Below, one piece after another: positions 25,477-32,896 of a stretch of DNA of 64,000 nt; position 1 is the first letter of the stretch, and every line of letters begins with the position of its first letter. The DNA is from an uncultured Erysipelotrichaceae bacterium (GTDB taxonomy: Bacteria; Bacillota_I; Bacilli_A; RFN20; CAG-826). The translations under genes were made by a program, and so were the position numbers. The notes below the pieces were generated by a model. The model saw only the letters and a list, made by a program, of their open reading frames with translations. It had not been told where the DNA came from and searched no databases. The stretch lies in NCBI GenBank assembly GCA_947166565.1, contig CAMVEL010000001.1, forward strand, positions 1 through 64,000. The letters run 5' to 3'.

Positions 25477-26888
25477 GTTTCATATCCATTCCCTTCTTTA
25501 TCTTCCTTCCAGTGACCCTGCTTATTTATTGGCTAGTCCCCAATAAATTCCGTTGGATCGTTTTGCTAATCGCTTCCTATGTCTTTTATGGATTCCTGAA
25601 TTATTGGCTGATCGGCTTAATCCTCCTAACTACTTTGGCAAGTTATTTAGGGGCGAGGGGCATCGAGAAATTCGCGAAATGGAAAAAATTGTTCCTCATC
25701 CTTACCTTAATCGTCTGCCTTGGATCGTTATTCGTCTTCAAATACCTCGATTTCACCTTATCGAGTTTTGGGAAGTTGTTCTCGATGTGGGGATTGAACG
25801 TTTCGCTGCAACCGTTAAACCTAATCCTCCCCGTAGGTATCTCCTTTTATACCTTCCAAACTATCGGTTATGTCGTCGATGTCTATAAAGGAAAGATCGA
25901 AGCCGAACGCCATATCGGCTATTACGCCTTATTCGTTTCCTTCTTTCCCCAACTCGTCGCCGGCCCGATCGAACCCGCGGCAAAGCTTCTTCCCGAACTA
26001 AGAAAAGAACATCATCTTGATTTCGATGGCTTCGGCGAAGGACTCAAATATGTGGTGTCCGGTTTCATCAAGAAGGTCTTGATCGCGGATTTCCTGTCCC
26101 AATACGTCAATTTCATATATGGCGATTTGGCAATTCGAGGAGGAGCGGAGATAATCCTCGCGACCTTCGTCTTCGGCATCGTCATCTATTGCGATTTCTC
26201 CGGATATAGTGAAATCGCCGTAGGTCTAGCGAAATGGATGGGCATTGACCTAAGCAAGAACTTCGACCGTCCTTATCTATCTTCTTCCTTCAAGGAATTC
26301 TGGAGGAGATGGCATATTTCCTTGAATCGCTTCTTCGCGGAATACATCTATATTCCTTTAGGAGGATCGAAAAAAGGCAGAGTCCGAAAATACCTAGCCA
26401 TTTTCCTTGTCTTCCTCCTTAGCGGGTTATGGCATGGGGCAAGTTTGCATTTCGTGATTTGGGGAGTGGTGAGCGGGCTTTTCCTCATCATCGAGGATTT
26501 GTTATCGACCCCATTAGGAAAAATAAAGATCAACGTAACCGCGAAACGCATCTTAGGTATTGTCATCATTTATATCGTGATCAACCTTTGCTGGATTTTC
26601 TTCCGCGTCCAGTCGATTGAGGAAATCGGATTGGTGTTCCAAAAGATATTCACGGGGTTCGCCTCTAGTTTCTCCACAACCTTCTTTGTTACCACGAACA
26701 TCATCATGATCTTGCTCGTCCTAGCGGTTCTTCCACTTACCTATTATTTGCCCGAAATCAAAAAAGAGGGGACCCATGTATACGTAAACGTTGCTTTATA
26801 CACGCTTTTGATCCTCATTGTTTCCGTTGCCTATATCAATAATTTAATGGAGGTAGGAGAAAGTAGCTTTATCTACTTCCAATTCTGA
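25473..26888 (+). CDS. MBOAT-family O-acyltransferase (AlgI-like)
   Basis: The 471-residue integral membrane protein carries the MBOAT features: VGISFYTFQTIGYVVDVYKG near 130, FFPQLVAGPIE near 160, a FWRRWHISLNRFFAEYIYIPLGGS segment near 270-295 with the first conserved His, and LLSGLWHGASLHFVIWG near 315 with the catalytic His. Relatives pass acyl groups across the membrane onto alginate, teichoic acid or other polymers, usually with an SGNH partner, which is encoded next door. Its stop and the next start are two bases apart. Confidence 0.92.
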   Translation: MSFISIPFFIFLPVTLLIYWLVPNKFRWIVLLIASYVFYGFLNYWLIGLILLTTLASYLGARGIEKFAKWKKLFLILTLIVCLGSLFVFKYLDFTLSSFGKLFSMWGLNVSLQPLNLILPVGISFYTFQTIGYVVDVYKGKIEAERHIGYYALFVSFFPQLVAGPIEPAAKLLPELRKEHHLDFDGFGEGLKYVVSGFIKKVLIADFLSQYVNFIYGDLAIRGGAEIILATFVFGIVIYCDFSGYSEIAVGLAKWMGIDLSKNFDRPYLSSSFKEFWRRWHISLNRFFAEYIYIPLGGSKKGRVRKYLAIFLVFLLSGLWHGASLHFVIWGVVSGLFLIIEDLLSTPLGKIKINVTAKRILGIVIIYIVINLCWIFFRVQSIEEIGLVFQKIFTGFASSFSTTFFVTTNIIMILLVLAVLPLTYYLPEIKKEGTHVYVNVALYTLLILIVSVAYINNLMEVGESSFIYFQF

Positions 26889-26890
26889 TT

Positions 26891-28294
26891 ATGAAAAAGG
26901 GACTGCTGATACTAGGAATCGTTTCGTTAGTCGCTCTAGTTAGCGTTCCTTTAACGATGAATGTCCTTTATTTCTCCCTTCCTGATGTCTATTTGCATAC
27001 CTTCTATGGTGGAATGAAAAACAAAATCGACCGTCTGTATCAAACAAGCGGAAAGAAGATCGTCATTATCGGCGGCTCCAGCGTGCCTTTCTCCCTCGAT
27101 TCATCTTTGATTAAGGAATGCCTTGATGGATATGAGGTGGTGGATTTTGGGCTTTACGCCGCTTTAGGCACCAACGCGATGCTCGATTTAGCAAAAGACG
27201 GCATAAAGGGTGGCGATATCGTCATCGTTTCCCCAGAAATCTCCAAGCAAACCCTTTCGATGTACTTTAACCCGTTAGAGATGAGCAAAGCCCTCGAACG
27301 GAACAAGGACATGTTTTTCAAGCTTAATGGCAAGATGCGGGAAGGGATGATCGCGGCCATCCCCTCGTTTAACGCTGAAAAGATCTCCTATCTGAGCAAG
27401 GGCGATATCCCAAGGCCGAAAGATATCTACGCCTCTTCCTCCTTTAACGAATACGGGGATATCAAAGTTACCCGAGAAGGCAACATCATGTTTGGAGGAA
27501 TCGATAAGAACAACCCGATCTCCATCGATAAAACCATCATCGAAGACGAATTCATCAAGGAGCTCAATAATTTCGCGAAAACCGTGAAGGACAAACGCGG
27601 AGAATGCTATTTCCGATTCTCCCCAATGAACGCTTCCTCAATCTCTTACAAAGACGATTTAAGGACCTTTTACGATTATCTTGACGAGAAGATTTCCTTT
27701 GGAATCCTCGGCGATCCCTATAAGGCCGTCATGGAAAAGGAATGGTTCTATGATACGAATTTCCATCTTAATTCCCCTGGGGCCAAGATGTGGACCAAGA
27801 ATTTGATTAATGATATCAAGGTCACCCTCAACATAACCTCCCCAACCCCCATTAAAGATGAGGAAAAACCTCCTTTAAGTAGCCCAGATGATAGCAAAGA
27901 CGGGGATAATTCCTTCCTAGATTGCTTCGAATATGAAGAGAAGGAAAACGAAGTGGTCCTCACCAAATTAATCAAGGAAAGCGAGGATATCATCGTTCCT
28001 TACAAATATAACGGGAAAATCATCACGAGTTTCAACGATGACGTTTTCCAAGGTAAAAAAGGCATCAAGGAAATCACCATCCAGGATAACATCCGTCTCC
28101 TTTACGATTATTCCTTCTCCGGTAGCGGGGTCAACAAAATCGTCATTTCGAACGACCGTCCCAATTCAATCGGGGTCGGCGACCATCTTTTAAATGGGGC
28201 GAACGCCTATATTTATGTCGATAAGGATAATCTCAATACCTATAAAACGAGTTATAACTGGGCCAAATACGCCCCATACATCCGAGCAAAATAG
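26891..28294 (+). CDS. SGNH/DltD-like protein with C-terminal leucine-rich repeats
   Basis: The 467-residue protein has an N-terminal membrane anchor (residues 4-24), an SGNH-like domain beginning IVIIGGSSVPFSLDSSL near 55 and closing with DTNFHLNSPGAKMW near 290, where Asp and His could form the catalytic pair, a Pro/Asp linker, and LRR_5-like repeats. The SGNH module matches that of the lipoprotein at 19541, with the LRR part on the opposite side. It probably completes acyl transfer from the MBOAT protein to an extracellular glycan. Third gene of the operon. Confidence 0.75.
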   Translation: MKKGLLILGIVSLVALVSVPLTMNVLYFSLPDVYLHTFYGGMKNKIDRLYQTSGKKIVIIGGSSVPFSLDSSLIKECLDGYEVVDFGLYAALGTNAMLDLAKDGIKGGDIVIVSPEISKQTLSMYFNPLEMSKALERNKDMFFKLNGKMREGMIAAIPSFNAEKISYLSKGDIPRPKDIYASSSFNEYGDIKVTREGNIMFGGIDKNNPISIDKTIIEDEFIKELNNFAKTVKDKRGECYFRFSPMNASSISYKDDLRTFYDYLDEKISFGILGDPYKAVMEKEWFYDTNFHLNSPGAKMWTKNLINDIKVTLNITSPTPIKDEEKPPLSSPDDSKDGDNSFLDCFEYEEKENEVVLTKLIKESEDIIVPYKYNGKIITSFNDDVFQGKKGIKEITIQDNIRLLYDYSFSGSGVNKIVISNDRPNSIGVGDHLLNGANAYIYVDKDNLNTYKTSYNWAKYAPYIRAK

Positions 28295-28482
28295 GCTTTT
28301 ATTCGCCTGTAAGAGACCATCACAGGACTTATCATTTTCCATTCATGGGCATGGAGATGAATAAGCAAGGAAATTCATTTAAATGAAAACGAAAAACAAC
28401 CGATTACATCTTCATTAGCGAATAAAAGGCTAATCATTATCCCCCCAAAAACATTAAAATCGTCATATCGTTAAACAGTTTG

Positions 28483-28542
28483 TGCAATAATAATTGCAGG
28501 AAGTGAAAGATAATTTGTATTACGCCCTGGCGAAACTATAAT
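28483..28542 (+). promoter_or_regulatory. promoter and operator of the GPH transporter gene
   Basis: A perfect inverted repeat TGCAAT-AATA-ATTGCA (28483-28498) lies 16 bases before TTGTAT (28515-28520), which is followed after 16 bases by TATAAT (28537-28542). The palindrome position fits a repressor or activator site. The preceding intergenic stretch also has GGCTTTTATTCGC near 28294 and its inverse at 28419. Confidence 0.5.
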
Positions 28543-28570
28543 TTATCCATTCTGAAAAAGGAGAAACATT

Positions 28571-30646
28571 ATGGCAGGTAAAGCGACTCGCGGTGGAATC
28601 CTTAGCTCTAGGATCAAATCCGCCAACGTCAAATTTTTCCCAGAAGGGATCTTAGGCTATCTAGGTGGCCCATTCTTCGCCCTTATCCCTAACGGTATCA
28701 TCAACACGTTCCTCTCCCAATATTGGGTCAACGTCCTTGGTATCGAGGATTGGAACAAGAACTTCCTTTGGCTCCTCCCCCTCTTATCTTCCATCCTCAT
28801 CGTCATCGGTAACATCCTCGTTGGCAAACTCATGGAAGGAAAACCGAGGAAAGCCGGTAAGGCAAGGCCCTTGCTCGTCCTCTCGGTCCCCGCGATTGCC
28901 ATAGCTATCGTCGCCTGCTTCCTTGCTCCTAACCCCTATAACAACCAAGGTATCTTCAATAATGACATCACCATCGCCACGTTAATCATCGTCGCGATCG
29001 GTTATAACCTCTTCTATGCCTTCGCCTGGCCGCTATATTACACCAGCCATTCCGCGATGGTTAACCTCTCCACCCGTAATGCTTCGCAACGTTCCCTCCT
29101 TGGAACCCTTGCGATGGCCGGACAAGTCGGCGCGGCCGGTGTTGCCGGTATGGCCGGTGGCTTCCTCTCCGACTTATTGAAGCTCCTTCCAACCAAAATG
29201 AACCTCCTCTCCACCTTCAAAGGCATTTCTGAGGATTTTGGAACCAGAACCTCCCAGGTTGTTTCCAATGCCACGGTTTATCTCCATCCGGAAACCTTGG
29301 CTACCGAAAAACCAGATTACGCCCTCACCGACCTTGGCCAAAGCGTCCTTAACGCCTGCCGCGCGGATGCCAACGGACGCTGGTTCGTCATCATGATCGT
29401 CCTTATCGCCGCCCTCGTTATCGGCGTTGCCATCGAATTCCTCTTCACCCGTGAACGTATCACCGAGGAAGCTTTCGCTCTTGAAGCCAAAGGCGAAGGC
29501 AATCAGGAATCTAACGTCAAGAGAGTCAAGATGGCCGACCAAATCAAGGTCAGTATGCATGACAAGTATTGGTGGTTCATCATCTTGTTCTTCTTCCTCT
29601 ATCAACTTGGTGGCATGCTTAAGAACAACGGTCAAACCTTCTATTCCCAGGCTTGGACCCAAGGCGACACCTCCCTTTCTTCATTAATTGGTATATTGGG
29701 CGCGATCCCAACCGCCTTAGGCATGGTTGTGGTCTGGCCGCTTGCCAACAAATTCGGCAAAGCCAACTGCATCAAAGTCGGCGCGATTCTCGCCGTCTTG
29801 CTCGGCTTCATCGGCTGGATCCCATTATTCGCCTCGATGAACCCCGCCACCGATGGCGCCGCAATCCAAACCCTTTCCATCGTCGGTTTCTGCGCTAAGG
29901 CCATTGGTACCGTCCCAGCGATGTATGTCTCTCTCGCCCTTATGTCCGACGTCCTCGACCATCAGGAAGCGGTTTATGGCATCCGTACCGATGGCTTCAC
30001 CATGGCGGTCTATGGTTCCATCATGATCGCGATGACCGGTATCTCCAACGCCATCATCCTCGCCATCAACGGCATGTTCCCAGCTGGCAGTTACGATCAA
30101 CGCTTCGCGATGACCTTCGTCTTCTTCGGTGGCGAAATGCTTTGCTACCTCATCATCGCTTTCATCCTCATGTTCATGAACGTCGAGAAATTCTCCGATC
30201 TCGATCATCAGGCGATCGAAGCCAGACAAAAGAAGGAAGCCGAAGCCGCCGGTATCGAATACGTCCCCGCCAAGGTTCGCTTAGAGCAAGAGCAGAAGCA
30301 AGCGGAAATCGATTCCCGTAACGCCTCCATCGAAGAACTTCGCCTCAACTGCGAGAAGAAGGGCTTGAACTTCGAAGAAGAACTCAAGAAATTCGAAGAT
30401 GCCGAAGCCGTTAAAGCCGAAGCCGCCGCCAAGAAGAAAGAAGAAGCGGAAGCCAAGAAGCAGGCCAAGGCCGCTGAGAAAGCCAAAGCGGAAGAAGCCC
30501 GCCGCGCCGCCTTGACCGAAGATCAAAGGGCCGCGGAAGACGCCAAAGCCTTGGAGAAGGCCCGCCGTAAAGAGAGCGAAGCCGCCAAACTCGCCGCCAT
30601 ACACGCCGCGATGATTGAAAAAGGCAGCAAGGTCCTCTCCAAATAA
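28571..30646 (+). CDS. GPH/MFS sugar transporter with charged coiled-coil tail
   Basis: The 691-residue protein has about 12 membrane segments in residues 20-520 in the pattern of the glycoside-pentoside-hexuronide cation symporters (GKLMEG-type loop, ALMSDVLDHQEAVYGIRTDGF near 460-480). The last 140 residues are an unusual Ala/Lys/Glu-rich coiled coil (KKKEEAEAKKQAKAAEKAKA), expected in the cytoplasm. The start is supported by an AAAAAGGAG site. It would import a disaccharide or oligosaccharide released by the nearby GH proteins; the substrate is not determined. It is followed by a perfect 13-bp bidirectional terminator. Confidence 0.85.
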   Translation: MAGKATRGGILSSRIKSANVKFFPEGILGYLGGPFFALIPNGIINTFLSQYWVNVLGIEDWNKNFLWLLPLLSSILIVIGNILVGKLMEGKPRKAGKARPLLVLSVPAIAIAIVACFLAPNPYNNQGIFNNDITIATLIIVAIGYNLFYAFAWPLYYTSHSAMVNLSTRNASQRSLLGTLAMAGQVGAAGVAGMAGGFLSDLLKLLPTKMNLLSTFKGISEDFGTRTSQVVSNATVYLHPETLATEKPDYALTDLGQSVLNACRADANGRWFVIMIVLIAALVIGVAIEFLFTRERITEEAFALEAKGEGNQESNVKRVKMADQIKVSMHDKYWWFIILFFFLYQLGGMLKNNGQTFYSQAWTQGDTSLSSLIGILGAIPTALGMVVVWPLANKFGKANCIKVGAILAVLLGFIGWIPLFASMNPATDGAAIQTLSIVGFCAKAIGTVPAMYVSLALMSDVLDHQEAVYGIRTDGFTMAVYGSIMIAMTGISNAIILAINGMFPAGSYDQRFAMTFVFFGGEMLCYLIIAFILMFMNVEKFSDLDHQAIEARQKKEAEAAGIEYVPAKVRLEQEQKQAEIDSRNASIEELRLNCEKKGLNFEEELKKFEDAEAVKAEAAAKKKEEAEAKKQAKAAEKAKAEEARRAALTEDQRAAEDAKALEKARRKESEAAKLAAIHAAMIEKGSKVLSK

Positions 30647-30654
30647 ACACAATA

Positions 30655-30690
30655 AATGAAAGCTCGGCCAGCGTTGACCGAGCTTTCATT
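30655..30690. terminator. perfect 13-bp bidirectional terminator
   Basis: AATGAAAGCTCGG and CCGAGCTTTCATT are perfectly complementary, with A-rich DNA on the left and T-rich DNA on the right, between convergent genes. Confidence 0.93.
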
Positions 30691-30712
30691 TTGTCTATTT
30701 CAATATGATGTC

Positions 30713-32053
30713 TTAATCCTTTTTGTCTTTTTCCTTAGGAAGCAATAAGGATAAGGAATAGATGCCATCGCTAGCGGAGATCGTGAGGTCGCCCCCATAT
30801 TTCTTGGCAACGTAATCGATTGACTTAACGCCATAGCCGTGGTTGGCCTTATTGGCTTTGCTCGTTAATGGAAGCCCATCGCTTCCGAAACGCAGCTCGC
30901 CTTCTAGATAGGGGTTTTCTTCCTTGATGGTCGTAAGCCCTCCAAGAGCCTTGACCGAGAAGGAGATGCTCCTTTTGTCTTCCGGAAGCTTTTTGACGGC
31001 TTCGATCGCGTTATCGAGGATATTGCCTAATAAAGAATAGGTATCTGGTTCGTTAAGCATCGATAAGGCGGTTCCTTCCGCCATAATCGAGATGCGGATT
31101 TTGTTTTTGGAGCAGATGCGGCTCTTCTCGGTGAGGATCAAGTCCATGGAGGCGTTACCCGTCTTGATATCGGAATCGTAGATATCGACGAGGGAGCTGA
31201 TCTCCTCAATCGTTTCGGCCGCGATTTCCTTGCGTTGGCCTAATTCCCTAATCTGATGTCTGAGGTCATGGGCCTTAAGGGCGATTAGCTCGGAATTCTC
31301 TTTGGAAATGCGGTAATGCTCCCTTTCCTTACTCCTAACGACTTTGAGCGTCGCGATATCGTTATCGAGCCGATAACGCACGGCAACCTCGAATTGCATG
31401 GTAAGGGCGATGACGCAAAGAAGGAGGGAGAGGGCGGAAATGATGTTACGGCTAGCGTAACTTGCCTCCTCGGTATAGTCGAGGACAAAGGAATTGATGA
31501 CGATATCGGAAATCAAGCAGACGATGACGACCGCGAAGACCACGATATTGTGGATGGAGACGGGGTTGCCCTTTTTGATGCGCCTTCCGAAGAAGACATA
31601 GGACAACCAATATAACAATAAATAGGAACCCGCATAGATTAGAGCCTGCAAAGGCGTCGAGAATAGTCCGCTGGACCCTTCGGTATCATAGAAGCTTCCG
31701 GCCCCTGTTCCGGTTTGGGTAAGGCGCAACAGCAAATCGTAAAGTTCGTAGGAGGCATGTTGGACGTTATAGCCGGCGATCGTTACGAAAAGGATGGTCT
31801 TCCAATCCGCGTCGAAGACCAAAAAATGGGCCGCGAAAGCCACAAGGTAAAGCATGAGGAAGGTGAAGGTGTTCCATAATGGATTGGAAATGGTTGGGAA
31901 GGCAAAGCAAGCCCCATAGCAAATGACCAAGGCTAGGGGGATCCTCCAAAAAAGCTGTTTCCTTTTTGGGAGGGAGAAAGAAAAAAGAAGACAGGCGATA
32001 AGAAGCTCTGTCATAAATAAGGGACGGTATAGGAGAAGCGCTCCCGAATACAT
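30713..32053 (-). CDS. AgrC-like GHKL histidine kinase
   Basis: The 446-residue protein has about six membrane segments in the first 215 residues, then a cytoplasmic GHKL kinase: ALKAHDLRHQIRELGQRK around 250 with the phospho-accepting His, SLLGNILDNAIEAVKKL as N-box near 335, and GYGVKSIDYVAKKYGG as G-box near 405. This layout is that of AgrC/NatK-type peptide or stress sensors. The start directly follows the stop of the LytTR regulator region. No peptide precursor (AgrD-like) was found between. The signal is unknown. Confidence 0.88.
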   Translation of the reverse strand: MYSGALLLYRPLFMTELLIACLLFSFSLPKRKQLFWRIPLALVICYGACFAFPTISNPLWNTFTFLMLYLVAFAAHFLVFDADWKTILFVTIAGYNVQHASYELYDLLLRLTQTGTGAGSFYDTEGSSGLFSTPLQALIYAGSYLLLYWLSYVFFGRRIKKGNPVSIHNIVVFAVVIVCLISDIVINSFVLDYTEEASYASRNIISALSLLLCVIALTMQFEVAVRYRLDNDIATLKVVRSKEREHYRISKENSELIALKAHDLRHQIRELGQRKEIAAETIEEISSLVDIYDSDIKTGNASMDLILTEKSRICSKNKIRISIMAEGTALSMLNEPDTYSLLGNILDNAIEAVKKLPEDKRSISFSVKALGGLTTIKEENPYLEGELRFGSDGLPLTSKANKANHGYGVKSIDYVAKKYGGDLTISASDGIYSLSLLLPKEKDKKD

Positions 32054-32764
32054 TTATTTACCAATCCTTCCGTAATAGGCGTTGAGCGTTTTCATAAAAT
32101 CCTTTTTCTTTGGATGGGAAATCGCTAGGCGATAATCCTTAAGCAACAAATCGAAACCCTCAACCCCATCGACATAGGCGAGGTTAACCAAATAGCAGGA
32201 ATTGCATTTGACGAAATTATAGGCCCCGAGTTTGGATTCGACGTTCCTTAAGGAATCGTAGGCCTCAAAATCCCCGTGCGCGGTATGGTAGAGGATCGTA
32301 TGCCCGGAGATCTCCACGAAATAGATCTCGCTTGAGGAAACCGCGACCTATTTCGCGGAAGTGGAGATGACGACCTTCGCGCTTTCCTTCGTGGAAAGAC
32401 GCCTGACCAAACGCTTCATCTTGAATTCGAAATCCCCATAGACGATGGGCTTGACGATGAAATCAAAGGCGTCGACCTCATACCCGTTGATCGCGAACTG
32501 GGCTAAGGAGGTGATGAAAAGGATGGTGACATCCTTATCGGTTTTCCTAATCGATTTGGCCAAATCCATCCCGGAGATTCCGGGAAGGGCGATATCGAGG
32601 AAGATGGCATCGAAATTACAGGCGAAGGAGGAGAGGAAAAGCTCGGCGCTTTTGAAATGGACCAAGCGTATCTCGACCTTGTTTTCCGCATTGAACCTAT
32701 CGATGGCTTTCGACAAAGCCTCATATTCAAGCGGAGAATCCTCAACTGATGCAATCGTGTACAT
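32054..32764 (-). pseudogene. LytTR response regulator interrupted by an in-frame TAG
   Basis: Reading from the ATG at 32764 (site AAGGGA ahead), a receiver domain runs through AIFLDIALPG and ITSLAQFAINGYEVDAFDFIVKPI, then ends at TAG (32348-32350) after ISTSAK. The same frame continues without shift as VAVSSSEIYFVEISGHTI and into the LytTR DNA-binding part (FVKCNSCYLVNLAYVDGVEG) to the stop at 32054. Together they make about 236 codons, a normal LytTR regulator. One base change (for example CAG or AAG to TAG) explains it. Either a recent nonsense mutation, a suppressed stop, or a sequence error; a DNA-binding fragment could also start at the GTG at 32317. Confidence 0.8.
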
Positions 32765-32809
32765 TTTCTTTCCCTTGTTTTGCAAGATTATACAAGGAAG
32801 AAGATATTT

Positions 32810-32892
32810 GGGCAATTTTGGGAATCAGTCAAGAAAAAAAGAGACCATCCGCCCTTTTGGTTTGCCAAAAATAGGGAAATTGCCCATACTAT
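32810..32892. promoter_or_regulatory. inverted repeat and promoter between regulator and GH3 gene
   Basis: GGGCAATTT (32810-32818) and AAATTGCCC (32877-32885) form a 9-bp inverted repeat about 60 bases apart in the 132-base divergent gap. TACTAT (32887-32892) ends 4 bases before the ATG of the GH3 gene, with no ribosome site, suggesting a leaderless message. The repeat may bind the neighbouring LytTR regulator or another protein; inference only. Confidence 0.45.
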
Positions 32893-32896
32893 TCAT

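Noticed and set aside
32780-32896. Extended start of the second GH3 protein
   Set aside because: The extra 39 residues have no signal or family features and cover the divergent promoter gap; the ATG at 32897 leads directly into the membrane anchor.
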